A DNA stretch of 64,000 bases from Spirosoma rigui (GTDB taxonomy: Bacteria; Bacteroidota; Bacteroidia; Cytophagales; Spirosomataceae): NCBI RefSeq assembly GCF_002067135.1, contig NZ_CP020105.1, positions 62,001 to 126,000 on the forward strand. The letters run 5' to 3'. Both the position numbers and the translations under genes were made by a program. Numbering within the stretch: position 1 is the first letter of the stretch; the number at the start of each line of letters is the position of its first letter. This document shows, piece by piece, positions 55,877 through 63,710 of this stretch. The notes beneath the pieces are model-generated. The model saw nothing but the letters and a program-made list of their open reading frames with translations, had not been told where the DNA came from and ran no database searches.

Positions 55877-57358
55877 TTAGTATGGAGCATCAGTTCTACG
55901 GGTGTAGGCGACGAAACCATACCGTGTGCGTTCAGTTAGCACACCATTGGCGTTTAATCGTTTTTGAAAATTGCGATTGTTTACGGGCCTATACCCGTCT
56001 TCTATACAATAGACTTTATAGTCTCTGTACAAGTCCTTTAAGGGTGTCCCATCGCCACTAGGTTGATACCCATTTTCGTCTAAGAATTGTCGCACAGTAT
56101 CAGACTGGCGCTTATACGCTTCTACTTGTGCTCTTACGGCCTCACAGTCAGTAAAGCGACCTTGTGCCAACAGCCGACGCAAACCGGCTAAAACCCAATT
56201 AAATACGCCCGACAACTCCGACTCAACTATTTTAGAAGCTAACTGCCTATCCTGCTCATGGTCGGGAATAGTAACGCTAAAGGGTACAATGAGGAAACGC
56301 CGAAAATATGCTGGCGAATGTTCTACATCTGCGGGCAATTCATTACAGTTAAAGATAAGTTTGGCGTAATTGGTCAGAATGAATGGTTGCCCATAAGGTA
56401 GTCGAGCTTCAACCGGTTCACCTGACACCATTTGCTTAAATGTATCGGCTTCCAACTTACCGTTTATCTCACTCGCATAGTTGACAAGCTTATTAGCTAA
56501 GTGAGCACGGCAGTAAGCCGGTTCATTAGTAAGACTTTGCAACGAATAATGTGAAACATTCTCTTTTCCTAAAAGAGCTGTTACGACTTCAAAGAATACA
56601 CTTTTACCGTTTGCTCCTGAGCCGTAAAGCAATAGAGTTTTTTCCAGTTTCAGTTTGGCAGGGCTGATAAATATGTAGCCCAAATATTCAGCCAAAAGGT
56701 TTTGGCAATCACGATCAGGTTGTACCCGATCTAAGAACTTCTCAAATTGCGGGGCGGTCGCTACAGGGTCGTAAGCAAATGGTAATTGGTGCGTTAGGAA
56801 ATCAGCTGCTTCTGGAACACGAAGGTGTTGGCTATCCATGCTGATTTCAAACGTACCGTTTTGCAAATTGATCTTAATTGTATCACGGTTAGTATTGGGT
56901 GCGGGTAAGTAGGCCGTTTCAGTAAATTGCTCGAACAGACTTTTAGAAAACTCAACGTACCGAGCGGTGAACTTATCAACGCCCATACGTTCAGCTGCTT
57001 GCCGTAAAAAAGCCTTCAGGTCGTCTTTCTCGAACGGTTTCCAGTAGGCACCATTGTAAGTATAGAAGAAGCCTTCACGTTGGCACAAGTTCCAGCGGTT
57101 GCGGCTAGCAAGGGATAGAACTTCCTCTACCGTAGTTATGAGGTAATGTTGCTTCTTCAACCTTGCATCTTCATCATCTGGCTCAAATCCTGCACGTTCA
57201 CGAAAGTCTACTTTTTCTATCTGCTCCAACAAGTTATTTATCAAGTTTTCGTGGGGCTGGCAGACAAACGCATTATGTTTTAGCCGCTTTGCATCGGATG
57301 TAATACTGGCCGTTATTTCAGACAGGCTTAGCGCCTCCATATATGGTTGATTTGACAT
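55877..57358 (-). CDS. P4-type phage/plasmid primase-helicase
   Basis: A 493-residue superfamily 3 helicase. The D5 N-like region is near residues 90-200. The helicase core has Walker A LLYGSGANGKSVFFEV (about 247-262), Walker B-like LIFNCNELPAD, and arginine-rich FRRFLIVPF, as in P4 alpha and D5-type proteins. The C-terminal winged-helix (NFQKRLNANGVLTERTRYG) is the usual end. It would unwind the element origin for replication after excision. A gap of 127 bases separates it from the primase-like gene. Confidence 0.87.
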   Translation of the reverse strand: MSNQPYMEALSLSEITASITSDAKRLKHNAFVCQPHENLINNLLEQIEKVDFRERAGFEPDDEDARLKKQHYLITTVEEVLSLASRNRWNLCQREGFFYTYNGAYWKPFEKDDLKAFLRQAAERMGVDKFTARYVEFSKSLFEQFTETAYLPAPNTNRDTIKINLQNGTFEISMDSQHLRVPEAADFLTHQLPFAYDPVATAPQFEKFLDRVQPDRDCQNLLAEYLGYIFISPAKLKLEKTLLLYGSGANGKSVFFEVVTALLGKENVSHYSLQSLTNEPAYCRAHLANKLVNYASEINGKLEADTFKQMVSGEPVEARLPYGQPFILTNYAKLIFNCNELPADVEHSPAYFRRFLIVPFSVTIPDHEQDRQLASKIVESELSGVFNWVLAGLRRLLAQGRFTDCEAVRAQVEAYKRQSDTVRQFLDENGYQPSGDGTPLKDLYRDYKVYCIEDGYRPVNNRNFQKRLNANGVLTERTRYGFVAYTRRTDAPY

Positions 57359-57512
57359 TTTTATTACGAGTTCAGACGTAAGTCGTTGCGATTACAAGCG
57401 TAGATTATTCATTGTAGAGGGTTATTGACCCCAAAACCGGACCCGTTATTGCGGTAAGGTGCGGTGCTGCTGATCGGCACGCTGTAGAGGAAAAATCTTG
57501 GGCTTAGGAGAT
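57359..57512. other. Gap between primase-helicase and excisionase-like genes
   Basis: A 154-base stretch with no gene, more GC-rich than the DNA around it, with short runs such as GGTGCGGTGC. It lies where satellite elements often have their replication origin or control region. I see no clear iterons in it. Confidence 0.35.
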
Positions 57513-57788
57513 TCACACTTTCCCCCCGTCTAAATATGCCCGTATGTCAGATGGGTAGAAGTAGAGCCGACCAAATCGCTTGGTGTGCTTTATCTTTTTT
57601 GCGTTTTGATAAAGGGTCTGTTTTGCGATACCAAACCGCTTGGCGGCTTCATCGGTGCTGACGGGGTTTTCATCGGCATAAGCCGGGATTGTGGCTGTAC
57701 TGCGTAAGAGTTGCAGCGTTTCAGCCTGTTGCGCTTTGATCAGTTCTAACTCTCGCGCAATCGTGGCAAAGGGATTTTCTGTAAACAT
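57513..57788 (-). CDS. Excisionase-like helix-turn-helix protein
   Basis: A 91-residue protein of the helix-turn-helix group used as excisionase or regulator in Bacteroidota islands. The N-terminal half is a helix (IARELELIKAQQAETLQLL). The C-terminal half is a winged HTH (VSTDEAAKRFGIAKQTLYQN, then RFGRLYFYPSDIRAYLDGG), matching the MerR-like excisionase pattern. The ATG at 57788 follows a hairpin by a few bases. A longer frame to 57854 would read through that hairpin and is rejected. Confidence 0.82.
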   Translation of the reverse strand: MFTENPFATIARELELIKAQQAETLQLLRSTATIPAYADENPVSTDEAAKRFGIAKQTLYQNAKKIKHTKRFGRLYFYPSDIRAYLDGGKV

Positions 57789-57789
57789 A

Positions 57790-57815
57790 AAAGCCTGTCG
57801 TTTTAGTGACAGGCC
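57790..57815 (-). terminator. Hairpin just before the excisionase-like start
   Basis: GCCTGTC (57793-57799) pairs with GACAGGC (57808-57814). On the minus strand it is followed by TTTT and then the start codon. It could end the upstream transcript and also limit entry to the excisionase-like gene. Confidence 0.65.
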
Positions 57816-57847
57816 AAAACTGAAACAGAAACTATTGGCAATCTTTT

Positions 57848-57876
57848 TAGCCAATTTTTAGCCAAAAAGTAGCCAA
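57848..57876. repeat. Three TAGCCAA repeats with 11-bp spacing
   Basis: TAGCCAA starts at 57848, 57859 and 57870, so the copies are exactly 11 bp apart and lie on one face of the helix. They are between the stop codon of the 376-residue gene and the excisionase-like gene. This fits a multimeric binding site for the excisionase or a regulator. Confidence 0.6.
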
Positions 57877-59007
57877 TTAATCGTACTCTATACCTCTTAA
57901 CAGGTCTGCGATTGGTTTTTTATGCATCTCAATTTGACGCCTACGGTTAGGGTCTGGTCTTAGTGGATTCAACCAATAGGCACGTAATGAAGTGTTTAGG
58001 GCGGTACGAGTTCCTACAGCCCCAAACGTAACTGTTAGCGCATTATGTAAGCTTGTTTGGTCATGCTCAGTAACTTTCCCAGATATAACTCCTAACATCT
58101 CTAAAGCATACAACATTGGTACTATCTCTTTCGGCTTCTGGTCATGGTATCTGTCAATAAGATAAGCCATTAGCTCCTTACGGTAATTCTCTTTGATATA
58201 TGTATCGAAACCGACTGGATCACCGGTTCTTAGCAATGAACTTTGCAGCGCAGCCTGGGCGGCATTCTTAGAATAGGCAATACCGCTTATCTTGGCTTGT
58301 TGGTTTTCATGAACCCCAACAGGTAATTCTAGGAACAGTTTGTAATCCGTAATGTCCCATAAGAGCGCGAACGGGTTTAAGTGGCTAGGTGAGTAGAATA
58401 AACTCCAATCTATAGCATCACTACCGTTTAGTTCATCTTCAACTAATTGGCTGGCTTGTATAAACTGTTCGCGGATTGGCAATGAAACCTTTAATTCATT
58501 TGCCCATTGTAAAATCTTTGATTGATACTTCTCAATGGTTCGGACAACGGTTTTCAATTCGCTATTCTTAAATGCTTCAGGATTTAAGCTGGTTGCTACC
58601 CTCTGCAAATAGTTTGTCGTTAGTTCGGACTTTGTACTGATTTTGAAATCCCAGATGGACTCGTAGCGGTCTTTGTAAAATTCAGTAAAATAGATTCTAT
58701 GACGCATAGATTTGTCACCTACACTTCCAGTTGGCATACCCCAACTTATTGAATTTAGCGCATTACCCTGTTTGTCAACTGGCTTGCCCTCACCGTATCC
58801 ACTCCAACATATTCCGTCATGCAAAAGAGTGCTACCCCCCATAAGCGGATTTAGTGCCATAGCCTTAGAGATGCGGATATAGTATCGCACTTGTTCAGCG
58901 TAATCAGGCAAACTTTCCATATAAGCTGTAAACGCAGCTATCATGCTGTATCTATAAGCGATTTCAGTCTGCAACCGCTCAGGGTCATAAATAGGCTCTT
59001 GTGTCAC
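57877..59007 (-). CDS. Element protein of unknown function, C-terminus RteC-like
   Basis: A 376-residue soluble, mostly helical protein lying between the integrase and excisionase-like genes. I do not recognise a family over the full length. The C-terminal 110 residues (IVPMLYALEMLGVISGKV, then LTVTFGA and LRAYWLN) have the order of helices seen in RteC-type regulators of Bacteroides conjugative transposons. This likeness is weak. It starts 31 bases after the integrase stop, so the two are probably co-transcribed. Confidence 0.65.
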   Translation of the reverse strand: MTQEPIYDPERLQTEIAYRYSMIAAFTAYMESLPDYAEQVRYYIRISKAMALNPLMGGSTLLHDGICWSGYGEGKPVDKQGNALNSISWGMPTGSVGDKSMRHRIYFTEFYKDRYESIWDFKISTKSELTTNYLQRVATSLNPEAFKNSELKTVVRTIEKYQSKILQWANELKVSLPIREQFIQASQLVEDELNGSDAIDWSLFYSPSHLNPFALLWDITDYKLFLELPVGVHENQQAKISGIAYSKNAAQAALQSSLLRTGDPVGFDTYIKENYRKELMAYLIDRYHDQKPKEIVPMLYALEMLGVISGKVTEHDQTSLHNALTVTFGAVGTRTALNTSLRAYWLNPLRPDPNRRRQIEMHKKPIADLLRGIEYD

Positions 59008-59038
59008 GCTATAAGTACCAGAAATATTAGTTGACTAA

Positions 59039-60442
59039 TCACAATGCGCTTAAAAATGCTTTCGCTTCATCATCATCAAACGATCCTAAGTAGTTCTCAG
59101 TCGTCTTGATGTTAGTGTGTCCTAAAGACTTGGAAATAAATGCAAGTGGAGCTTTACTCTTCAGTAGGCTGGTAGCGAAAGAATGCCGGGCCGAGTATGT
59201 ATTAACGTCGGCTTCGATACCCAACTGTTCCGCAATCTTGCGCATCCACTTATTCGTCATCTTTACGGTCTGGTGAACAGCCTGCTTCTTCTGCTGATCC
59301 GTCATATCAACGTTTAGGAACGGGAAAACGTAGGTATTGGACCGTCTGTCGGTAGTCCCCCAACGTTCAATGATTGCAATGGTTTCAGAGCGTAGGTGAG
59401 CAACAATGGGCGTTTGGCTCTGCTTTTTACTACGAGCTGTCTTTTGACGTATGAATGTTAGCTTGCCTTCCTTCAGGTCAACTCTGTTCCACGTCAGTCG
59501 ACAAATATCAGTCAAGTTAGCTCCATTGCAGAAGTAGGAGAACAGCCATAAGTCATGGCTACGCTGTTCACTGGTGCCGGGTATAGGTTGGTACGCTTTA
59601 ATCTGTTCAATATACTCTTTTGATAAAGCTTTCTTCACGTTGGCTCCTGCTGGTATTACGTATCGATTACGGCCAAATGGGTAGACATCACGGCTCATTA
59701 ATCCGGCCTCAATTGCGTCATTCACAACAGACCGGACGTGTCGTAAATAAATCCCTACAGTTGTTAAGCTTGCCCCTGTAGAGGCTTTCAATTTACTTTG
59801 GGGAGCTTTCCCGTAATGTTGCATCCATTGTTCGTAGGTGGTCAAGAATTCAGCCGTAAGGTGATCAAAGTGCAACTTGGCAACGGTGCGAGGCTGGTTC
59901 GACCTCCGGGGTATGGGAATCTTAAGAAACTCCCTTCTTTCTTCATCAGTAAAAGATTCAACGAAGCGCCGTAACGACTTTGCGGCTAACTCGTAGTTTA
60001 TCGCATTACCAACACGTCCAGCGTTACTCATACTCTTTGCCTTAGCTAGCAGTGCTGCAATCAAGTCGGTCTGTTCAGCAGGCTTTTCCTTTTCTTTACC
60101 ATAATTAGCAAGAGCATCAGCAAAAGCATCAAAAGTAAAGTCATCGCCTAGCTTCTCAATTACAGACTGAGCACGAATCAAATAACCGTCGTGTTGCTTC
60201 CCTAATTCATCAGTAAATCGTCCATAGAAACGTTGCCATAGTTTTTGACGGTCTTCGTTTTTTACCGTTCCCGGCAACCCACCTTTCGTGCGTTCCAAAA
60301 ACTTCCAATCTTCAGGACTAACCTTCTCACCTGTCGTAAAAAGCTTTTGTTTTTGATTAGCATAGATAGAAAGTCGAACAAAGCTACCATCAGCAGAGCT
60401 TCGGCGGGTATCATAGAACAGAGTAGCAGTAGCGGTTTTCAT
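59039..60442 (-). CDS. int: Tyrosine recombinase (integrase)
   Basis: Phage-type integrase of 467 residues that would catalyse recombination at the 47-bp tRNA-Asn core. It has an N-terminal arm-binding domain (RLSIYANQKQKLFTTG), a SAM-like core-binding domain in the middle, and a catalytic domain. The catalytic residues seen are R in CNGANLTDICRLTW (context), H-x-x-R in YSARHSFATSLL, H in LGHTNIKTTENYL, and Y in the same block. It lies just inside the right attachment site, as expected. Confidence 0.95.
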   Translation of the reverse strand: MKTATATLFYDTRRSSADGSFVRLSIYANQKQKLFTTGEKVSPEDWKFLERTKGGLPGTVKNEDRQKLWQRFYGRFTDELGKQHDGYLIRAQSVIEKLGDDFTFDAFADALANYGKEKEKPAEQTDLIAALLAKAKSMSNAGRVGNAINYELAAKSLRRFVESFTDEERREFLKIPIPRRSNQPRTVAKLHFDHLTAEFLTTYEQWMQHYGKAPQSKLKASTGASLTTVGIYLRHVRSVVNDAIEAGLMSRDVYPFGRNRYVIPAGANVKKALSKEYIEQIKAYQPIPGTSEQRSHDLWLFSYFCNGANLTDICRLTWNRVDLKEGKLTFIRQKTARSKKQSQTPIVAHLRSETIAIIERWGTTDRRSNTYVFPFLNVDMTDQQKKQAVHQTVKMTNKWMRKIAEQLGIEADVNTYSARHSFATSLLKSKAPLAFISKSLGHTNIKTTENYLGSFDDDEAKAFLSAL

Positions 60443-60483
60443 CGTTGATTCCTTTAATCGAAAGCATTGCGCAGAGCCCTAGA

Positions 60484-60504
60484 TGTGCAATGGAATGTAC
60501 AATG
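60484..60504. repeat. Arm-type repeat, right end
   Basis: Same 21-base block as 49610-49630 with two differences. It overlaps the predicted transcription start of the integrase gene, so integrase binding here could repress its own gene. Confidence 0.6.
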
Positions 60505-60534
60505 CAAATATATAGAGTCAACGAATAAAAGCAA
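60505..60534 (-). promoter_or_regulatory. Integrase promoter
   Basis: On the minus strand TTG (60534-60532), a 19-base spacer and TATATTTG (60512-60505) match the Bacteroidota consensus. Predicted start of transcription is near 60498, within the arm-type repeat. Confidence 0.7.
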
Positions 60535-60632
60535 TAAAAAGTAATAAAACATTAGAGCTAAATATCTGATAATCATAACATTTATATAATATCCACAAGT
60601 ATACAAATAGTGCCAAACTAGGGCATGGCTAC

Positions 60633-60679
60633 GACTGTTAATCAGAGGGTCGCTGGTTCGAGCCCAGCTTCGGGAGCAA
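60633..60679. repeat. attR: second copy of the 47-bp core
   Basis: Identical to 49516-49562. Only the 3' part of tRNA-Asn is present, so this is not a functional tRNA. It marks the right end of the first element and the left end of whatever follows. Confidence 0.93.
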
Positions 60680-60712
60680 AAAGCCTCAAATCGCCTGATT
60701 TGGGGCTTTTTT
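60678..60712 (+). terminator. Terminator directly after attR
   Basis: AAAAGCC-T-CAAATC and GATTTG-G-GGCTTTT pair around a GCCT loop, followed by TTTT. It may be the original tRNA-Asn terminator or that of the second element. Confidence 0.75.
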
Positions 60713-60713
60713 G

Positions 60714-60738
60714 TGTTACAAAAGTAATTCCTGTAACA
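60714..60738 (+). promoter_or_regulatory. Inverted repeat upstream of the Thoeris operon
   Basis: TGTTACA (60714-60720) and TGTAACA (60732-60738) form a perfect 7-base inverted repeat with an 11-base spacer, 83 bases before the first TIR gene. The size fits a dimeric repressor site. Confidence 0.4.
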
Positions 60739-60820
60739 AATTAACACCTTATAATAAATACAGCATATCATTTCAAAAAGATCACATCAAATACGCTTCC
60801 TTTGAAAAAAAGAAGATACT

Positions 60821-61441
60821 ATGTCATTATTCACTGCACAGCAGTTAACCGAACGGGCAAGGCTAGAAATAAGGAGAGTAGATAACTCTTATGGACAGGA
60901 TTTCCAAAAGAGATCAAAAACAATATTAGCTGAATCACGAAATTCTCAGAGTTCCACAAATAATTTAAAAAAAGAATTCGATATTTTTCTTTCTCACAGC
61001 TCCGATGATGCAGAGCAGGTGCTTGGTTTAAAGCTAATAATAGAAGACTTGGGGCATAGTGTCTATATAGATTGGATAGATGATCCACAACTCGATAGAA
61101 AAAAAGTCGACAAAGCAACTGCAAAACTATTGAAACATAGAATGGGCAAATCCAAATGCTTATTCTATGCTTTTTCGGAAAATTCAAATCAATCTAAATG
61201 GATGCCTTGGGAATTAGGTTATTTTGACGCACTTAAAAATAAGGTAGCCATTCTACCAATAAGTCAAACTGCAAAGCCTGAATTTAAAGGTACTGAGTAT
61301 TTAGGTTTATATTATTATATAGACATAGCTCCGGTAAGTAGTACTGGCAAAAATGCCCTCTGGGTACGTGAATCTCAAGATACATACATAATATTTAACT
61401 CATGGCTTAACAAGGAAAATGCTGAGCCATTTAAAAGATAA
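60821..61441 (+). CDS. TIR-domain protein of the Thoeris operon (second ThsB-like sensor)
   Basis: A 206-residue protein. Residues 1-50 form a charged helical leader. The TIR domain starts at FDIFLSHSSDDAEQV (53-67), has LGHSVYIDWIDD, and the likely catalytic Glu is E131 in WMPWELGYFD. TIR enzymes of this kind cleave NAD+ and, in Thoeris, make a cyclic ADP-ribose signal. It differs from the canonical ThsB encoded two genes later. It is three bases from thsA, so the genes are translated together. It could sense different phages or act as a separate NADase. Confidence 0.88.
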   Translation: MSLFTAQQLTERARLEIRRVDNSYGQDFQKRSKTILAESRNSQSSTNNLKKEFDIFLSHSSDDAEQVLGLKLIIEDLGHSVYIDWIDDPQLDRKKVDKATAKLLKHRMGKSKCLFYAFSENSNQSKWMPWELGYFDALKNKVAILPISQTAKPEFKGTEYLGLYYYIDIAPVSSTGKNALWVRESQDTYIIFNSWLNKENAEPFKR

Positions 61442-61444
61442 CTC

Positions 61445-62890
61445 ATGAAAAGAGATCACCAAATCTTTGTAAAAAACTTTGTATCTGACATTGAAAATAA
61501 TAATGCTGCAATATTTGCTGGCGCTGGCTTATCAAGACCAGCTGGGTTTGTAAATTGGTCTGAACTTCTAAAAGAAATTGCAGAAGATTTACATTTAGAC
61601 ATTAAACTTGAGAACGACATGGTTTCGCTCGCTCAATATCATTCTAACGAAAATAATGGCAACCATAAAATAAGCCAAAAAATAGTACAGGAATTCGCAA
61701 AGAATGAGTCGCCTACAGAAAACCATAAAATTTTAGCCAGATTACCTATAAGTACTTTTTGGACCACTAACTACGATAATTTAATTGAAACAAGCTTACG
61801 TAATGCAGGGAAAGTAGTAGATATAAAACATCAACCAAAACAGTTAACCATTACAAAACCTAAACGAGACGCGGTTGTTCTTAAAATGCACGGAGATGCA
61901 GAACATGCACAAGATGCTATACTAACTAAAAAGCAATACGAAATATACTACCAGTCTCACAGCCCATTCATTACAGCTTTAAATGGTGATCTAGTTTCTA
62001 AAACTTTTTTATTTATTGGATTTAGTTTCACTGATCCTAATATAGATTACATATTAAGTCGCCTTAATCACTTATTTAATGATGATATGAGACAACACTA
62101 TTTCTTCGTTAAAAGACTTGAAATAGGTGACCCAAAGTGTGAAACTGAAGCAGCTTTGGACTACCAAAGGGTAAAACAAGAATTGATGATTAACGATTTG
62201 AAGAGATATAGAATTAAAGCAATCACTGTCGACTCATATCCAGAAATTACTGAAATATTAACTGAAATAGAAAAAAGATTCCTAAAAAAGACAGTATTTA
62301 TATCTGGAAGTGCGGAAGAATACGGTGTAATTGGGAAAAATAATGCCCAAGGCTTTATACATGTTCTATCTAAGCGTCTCATTGAAAACGAATACAATAT
62401 CGTTAACGGGTTTGGATGGGGAGTAGGAAGTGCTGTCATTAATGGTGCTTTAGACGCAATAAAAAGTAACCCCATTAAGCTATCTGAGTCACAATTAATA
62501 ATGAAGCCTTTTCCACAATTTGCGACAGGGGGAAAAACATTGCAAGAATCTTGGGAGGACTATAGACAAGATATGCTATCCCTTGCAGGTATAGCAATTT
62601 TTATATTTGGAAATAAAGCAGAAAAGGGAAATATTATAAATGCAGGGGGTGTTAAACGAGAGTTTGAAATAGCAAAAGAGAAAGGAATTTTTTTGATACC
62701 TATTGGATCGACCCTATACCAATCAAAAGAACTATGGCAAGAGTTATATGAAAACTTTGAAACCTTTTACCCTCAATTCCCAAAGCTAAAAGAATATTTT
62801 CAAATATTGGGAGATAGTGACCTTATAGCAAATGACTACAACAAAATAATAGACGCTGTAATAAGCATTATTGCTGAATTTACCAAATAA
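61445..62890 (+). CDS. thsA: Thoeris effector ThsA (SIR2-SLOG)
   Basis: A 481-residue NAD+-degrading effector. The SIR2 domain (about 1-275) has AAIFAGAGLS (21-30), TTNYDNLIE with N109, and KMHGD with H149, which match the catalytic Asn and His of Bacillus cereus ThsA. FIGFSFTDPN is also conserved. The SLOG domain (about 285-481) has VFISGSAEEYG, GFGWGVGS, YRQDML and GGVKREFEIA, with the Arg and Glu that bind the cyclic ADP-ribose signal. Once activated it drains NAD+ and stops the infected cell. Length and motif order match ThsA closely. Confidence 0.95.
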   Translation: MKRDHQIFVKNFVSDIENNNAAIFAGAGLSRPAGFVNWSELLKEIAEDLHLDIKLENDMVSLAQYHSNENNGNHKISQKIVQEFAKNESPTENHKILARLPISTFWTTNYDNLIETSLRNAGKVVDIKHQPKQLTITKPKRDAVVLKMHGDAEHAQDAILTKKQYEIYYQSHSPFITALNGDLVSKTFLFIGFSFTDPNIDYILSRLNHLFNDDMRQHYFFVKRLEIGDPKCETEAALDYQRVKQELMINDLKRYRIKAITVDSYPEITEILTEIEKRFLKKTVFISGSAEEYGVIGKNNAQGFIHVLSKRLIENEYNIVNGFGWGVGSAVINGALDAIKSNPIKLSESQLIMKPFPQFATGGKTLQESWEDYRQDMLSLAGIAIFIFGNKAEKGNIINAGGVKREFEIAKEKGIFLIPIGSTLYQSKELWQELYENFETFYPQFPKLKEYFQILGDSDLIANDYNKIIDAVISIIAEFTK

Positions 62891-62898
62891 CAATTCTT

Positions 62899-63402
62899 AT
62901 GGCAAGAAAAACGTTTTTCAGCTTTCATTATGAGAGAGATTCTTGGAGAGCAGCACAAGTTAGAAATAGTGGCTTGTTCAATAGCAACTTAGAAGGTACA
63001 GGATTCATAGATAAAGCTCAATGGGAAACAATTGAGAGCCAAGGCAACCCAGCAATTAAAAGTTGGATTGATAAACAACTCATTGGAACTAGCGTAACAG
63101 TTGTATTGATAGGTGCTGAAACTTCTAGCAGATATTGGGTAAAATACGAGTTAGAAGAAAGCTTTAAAAGAGGTAATGGAATTGTGGGAGTCTATATTAA
63201 TACTATAAAAGACTACACAAGAGACCGTAACGGGACTATAGACCCAAAAGGTGACACACTATTTGGAAGCATTTTTAAAGACAAGTATGGTTACCCAAAA
63301 TACTTTTATGAGCTTTATAAAGTTTACGATTGGGAAACACAGAATGGTCGAGCTAATTTAAGTACATGGATCGAAGAGGCTGCGGCAAAAGCAGGACGCT
63401 AA
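62899..63402 (+). CDS. thsB: Thoeris sensor ThsB (TIR-like, MTH538/DUF1863)
   Basis: A 167-residue TIR-like protein. It starts KTFFSFHYERD, then has QVRNSGLF, IGTSVTVVLIGAETSSRYWV, KYELEESFKRGN and GVYINTIKD, the pattern of ThsB from Bacillus cereus. E84 (WVKYELE) is the likely catalytic glutamate. On sensing phage, ThsB makes the cyclic ADP-ribose isomer that activates ThsA. It starts eight bases after thsA. The C-terminal YKVYDWETQNG and STWI also match the family. Confidence 0.93.
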   Translation: MARKTFFSFHYERDSWRAAQVRNSGLFNSNLEGTGFIDKAQWETIESQGNPAIKSWIDKQLIGTSVTVVLIGAETSSRYWVKYELEESFKRGNGIVGVYINTIKDYTRDRNGTIDPKGDTLFGSIFKDKYGYPKYFYELYKVYDWETQNGRANLSTWIEEAAAKAGR

Positions 63403-63404
63403 CA

Positions 63405-63448
63405 AATAACAGGCAGCAGGCAAAACATGTTGCCTGCTGCCTGTTATT
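63405..63448. terminator. Two-way terminator after the Thoeris operon
   Basis: A perfect 19-bp stem (63405-63423 with 63430-63448) and a 6-base loop lie between convergent genes. A-rich and T-rich ends flank the stem on both sides. The right arm reaches the stop codon of the zinc-finger gene. Confidence 0.85.
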
Positions 63449-63701
63449 ATAGCTCTCGTTTCCTTAACCTCAAATGCGCTTTTTGACACCCTTGACTGCA
63501 AAAAGCCGTATCTACTCTCCTAGCTTCAAATTGCTTTGAGCAGTATAGGCATTCTTTGGTGTAGAACATTCCGTAGAACTCTTCAGACCAGCTACCAAAT
63601 TGCTGGCTATAATGTGGAATACTTTTACCGTTCTTAACCCTTTCAAAGTGGTAATTGCGTAATCCATTTTTACCCTGTACTATCTTGTCTTTGGTTTCCA
63701 T
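63447..63701 (-). CDS. Small zinc-finger protein
   Basis: An 84-residue protein with a C-terminal CxxC...CxxxC motif (CLYCSKQFEARR, then FCSQGCQKAHLRLRKREL), a likely zinc-binding finger followed by a basic tail. It may bind DNA. I know of no assigned function. It is transcribed towards the Thoeris operon and preceded by a tract of iteron-like repeats, and so belongs with the replication genes of the second element. Confidence 0.7.
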   Translation of the reverse strand: METKDKIVQGKNGLRNYHFERVKNGKSIPHYSQQFGSWSEEFYGMFYTKECLYCSKQFEARRVDTAFCSQGCQKAHLRLRKREL

Positions 63702-63710
63702 AATGTACGC

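Larger units (their letters stand above)
49516..60679. mobile_element. Integrative element in tRNA-Asn (about 11.1 kb)
   Basis: Bounded by 47-bp direct repeats. It carries a tyrosine integrase next to the right end, an excisionase-like protein, a P4-type primase/helicase with a primase-like partner, a terminase-small-subunit-like DNA-binding protein, and AT-rich cargo with a restriction-modification protein. No conjugation or capsid genes are present, so it is a satellite-like or mobilisable island rather than a full ICE or prophage. The left cargo (49.7-54.4 kb) is visibly more AT-rich than the replication-integration part (54.5-60.4 kb). Confidence 0.9.

Noticed and set aside
60633..60679. 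Second tRNA-Asn gene
   Set aside because: Only the 3' part from the anticodon arm is present. The 5' acceptor strand and D arm are missing, so it is an attachment-site copy.
60454..60771. Minus-strand open frame of 105 codons over the attR region
   Set aside because: It reads through the tRNA fragment in antisense (SWARTSDPLINSR is the common false product of tRNA-Asn DNA) and has no domain.
61445..62890. Stand-alone SIR2 defence gene (DSR type) instead of Thoeris
   Set aside because: The protein has a C-terminal SLOG domain and is co-transcribed with two TIR genes, one of them a clear ThsB.
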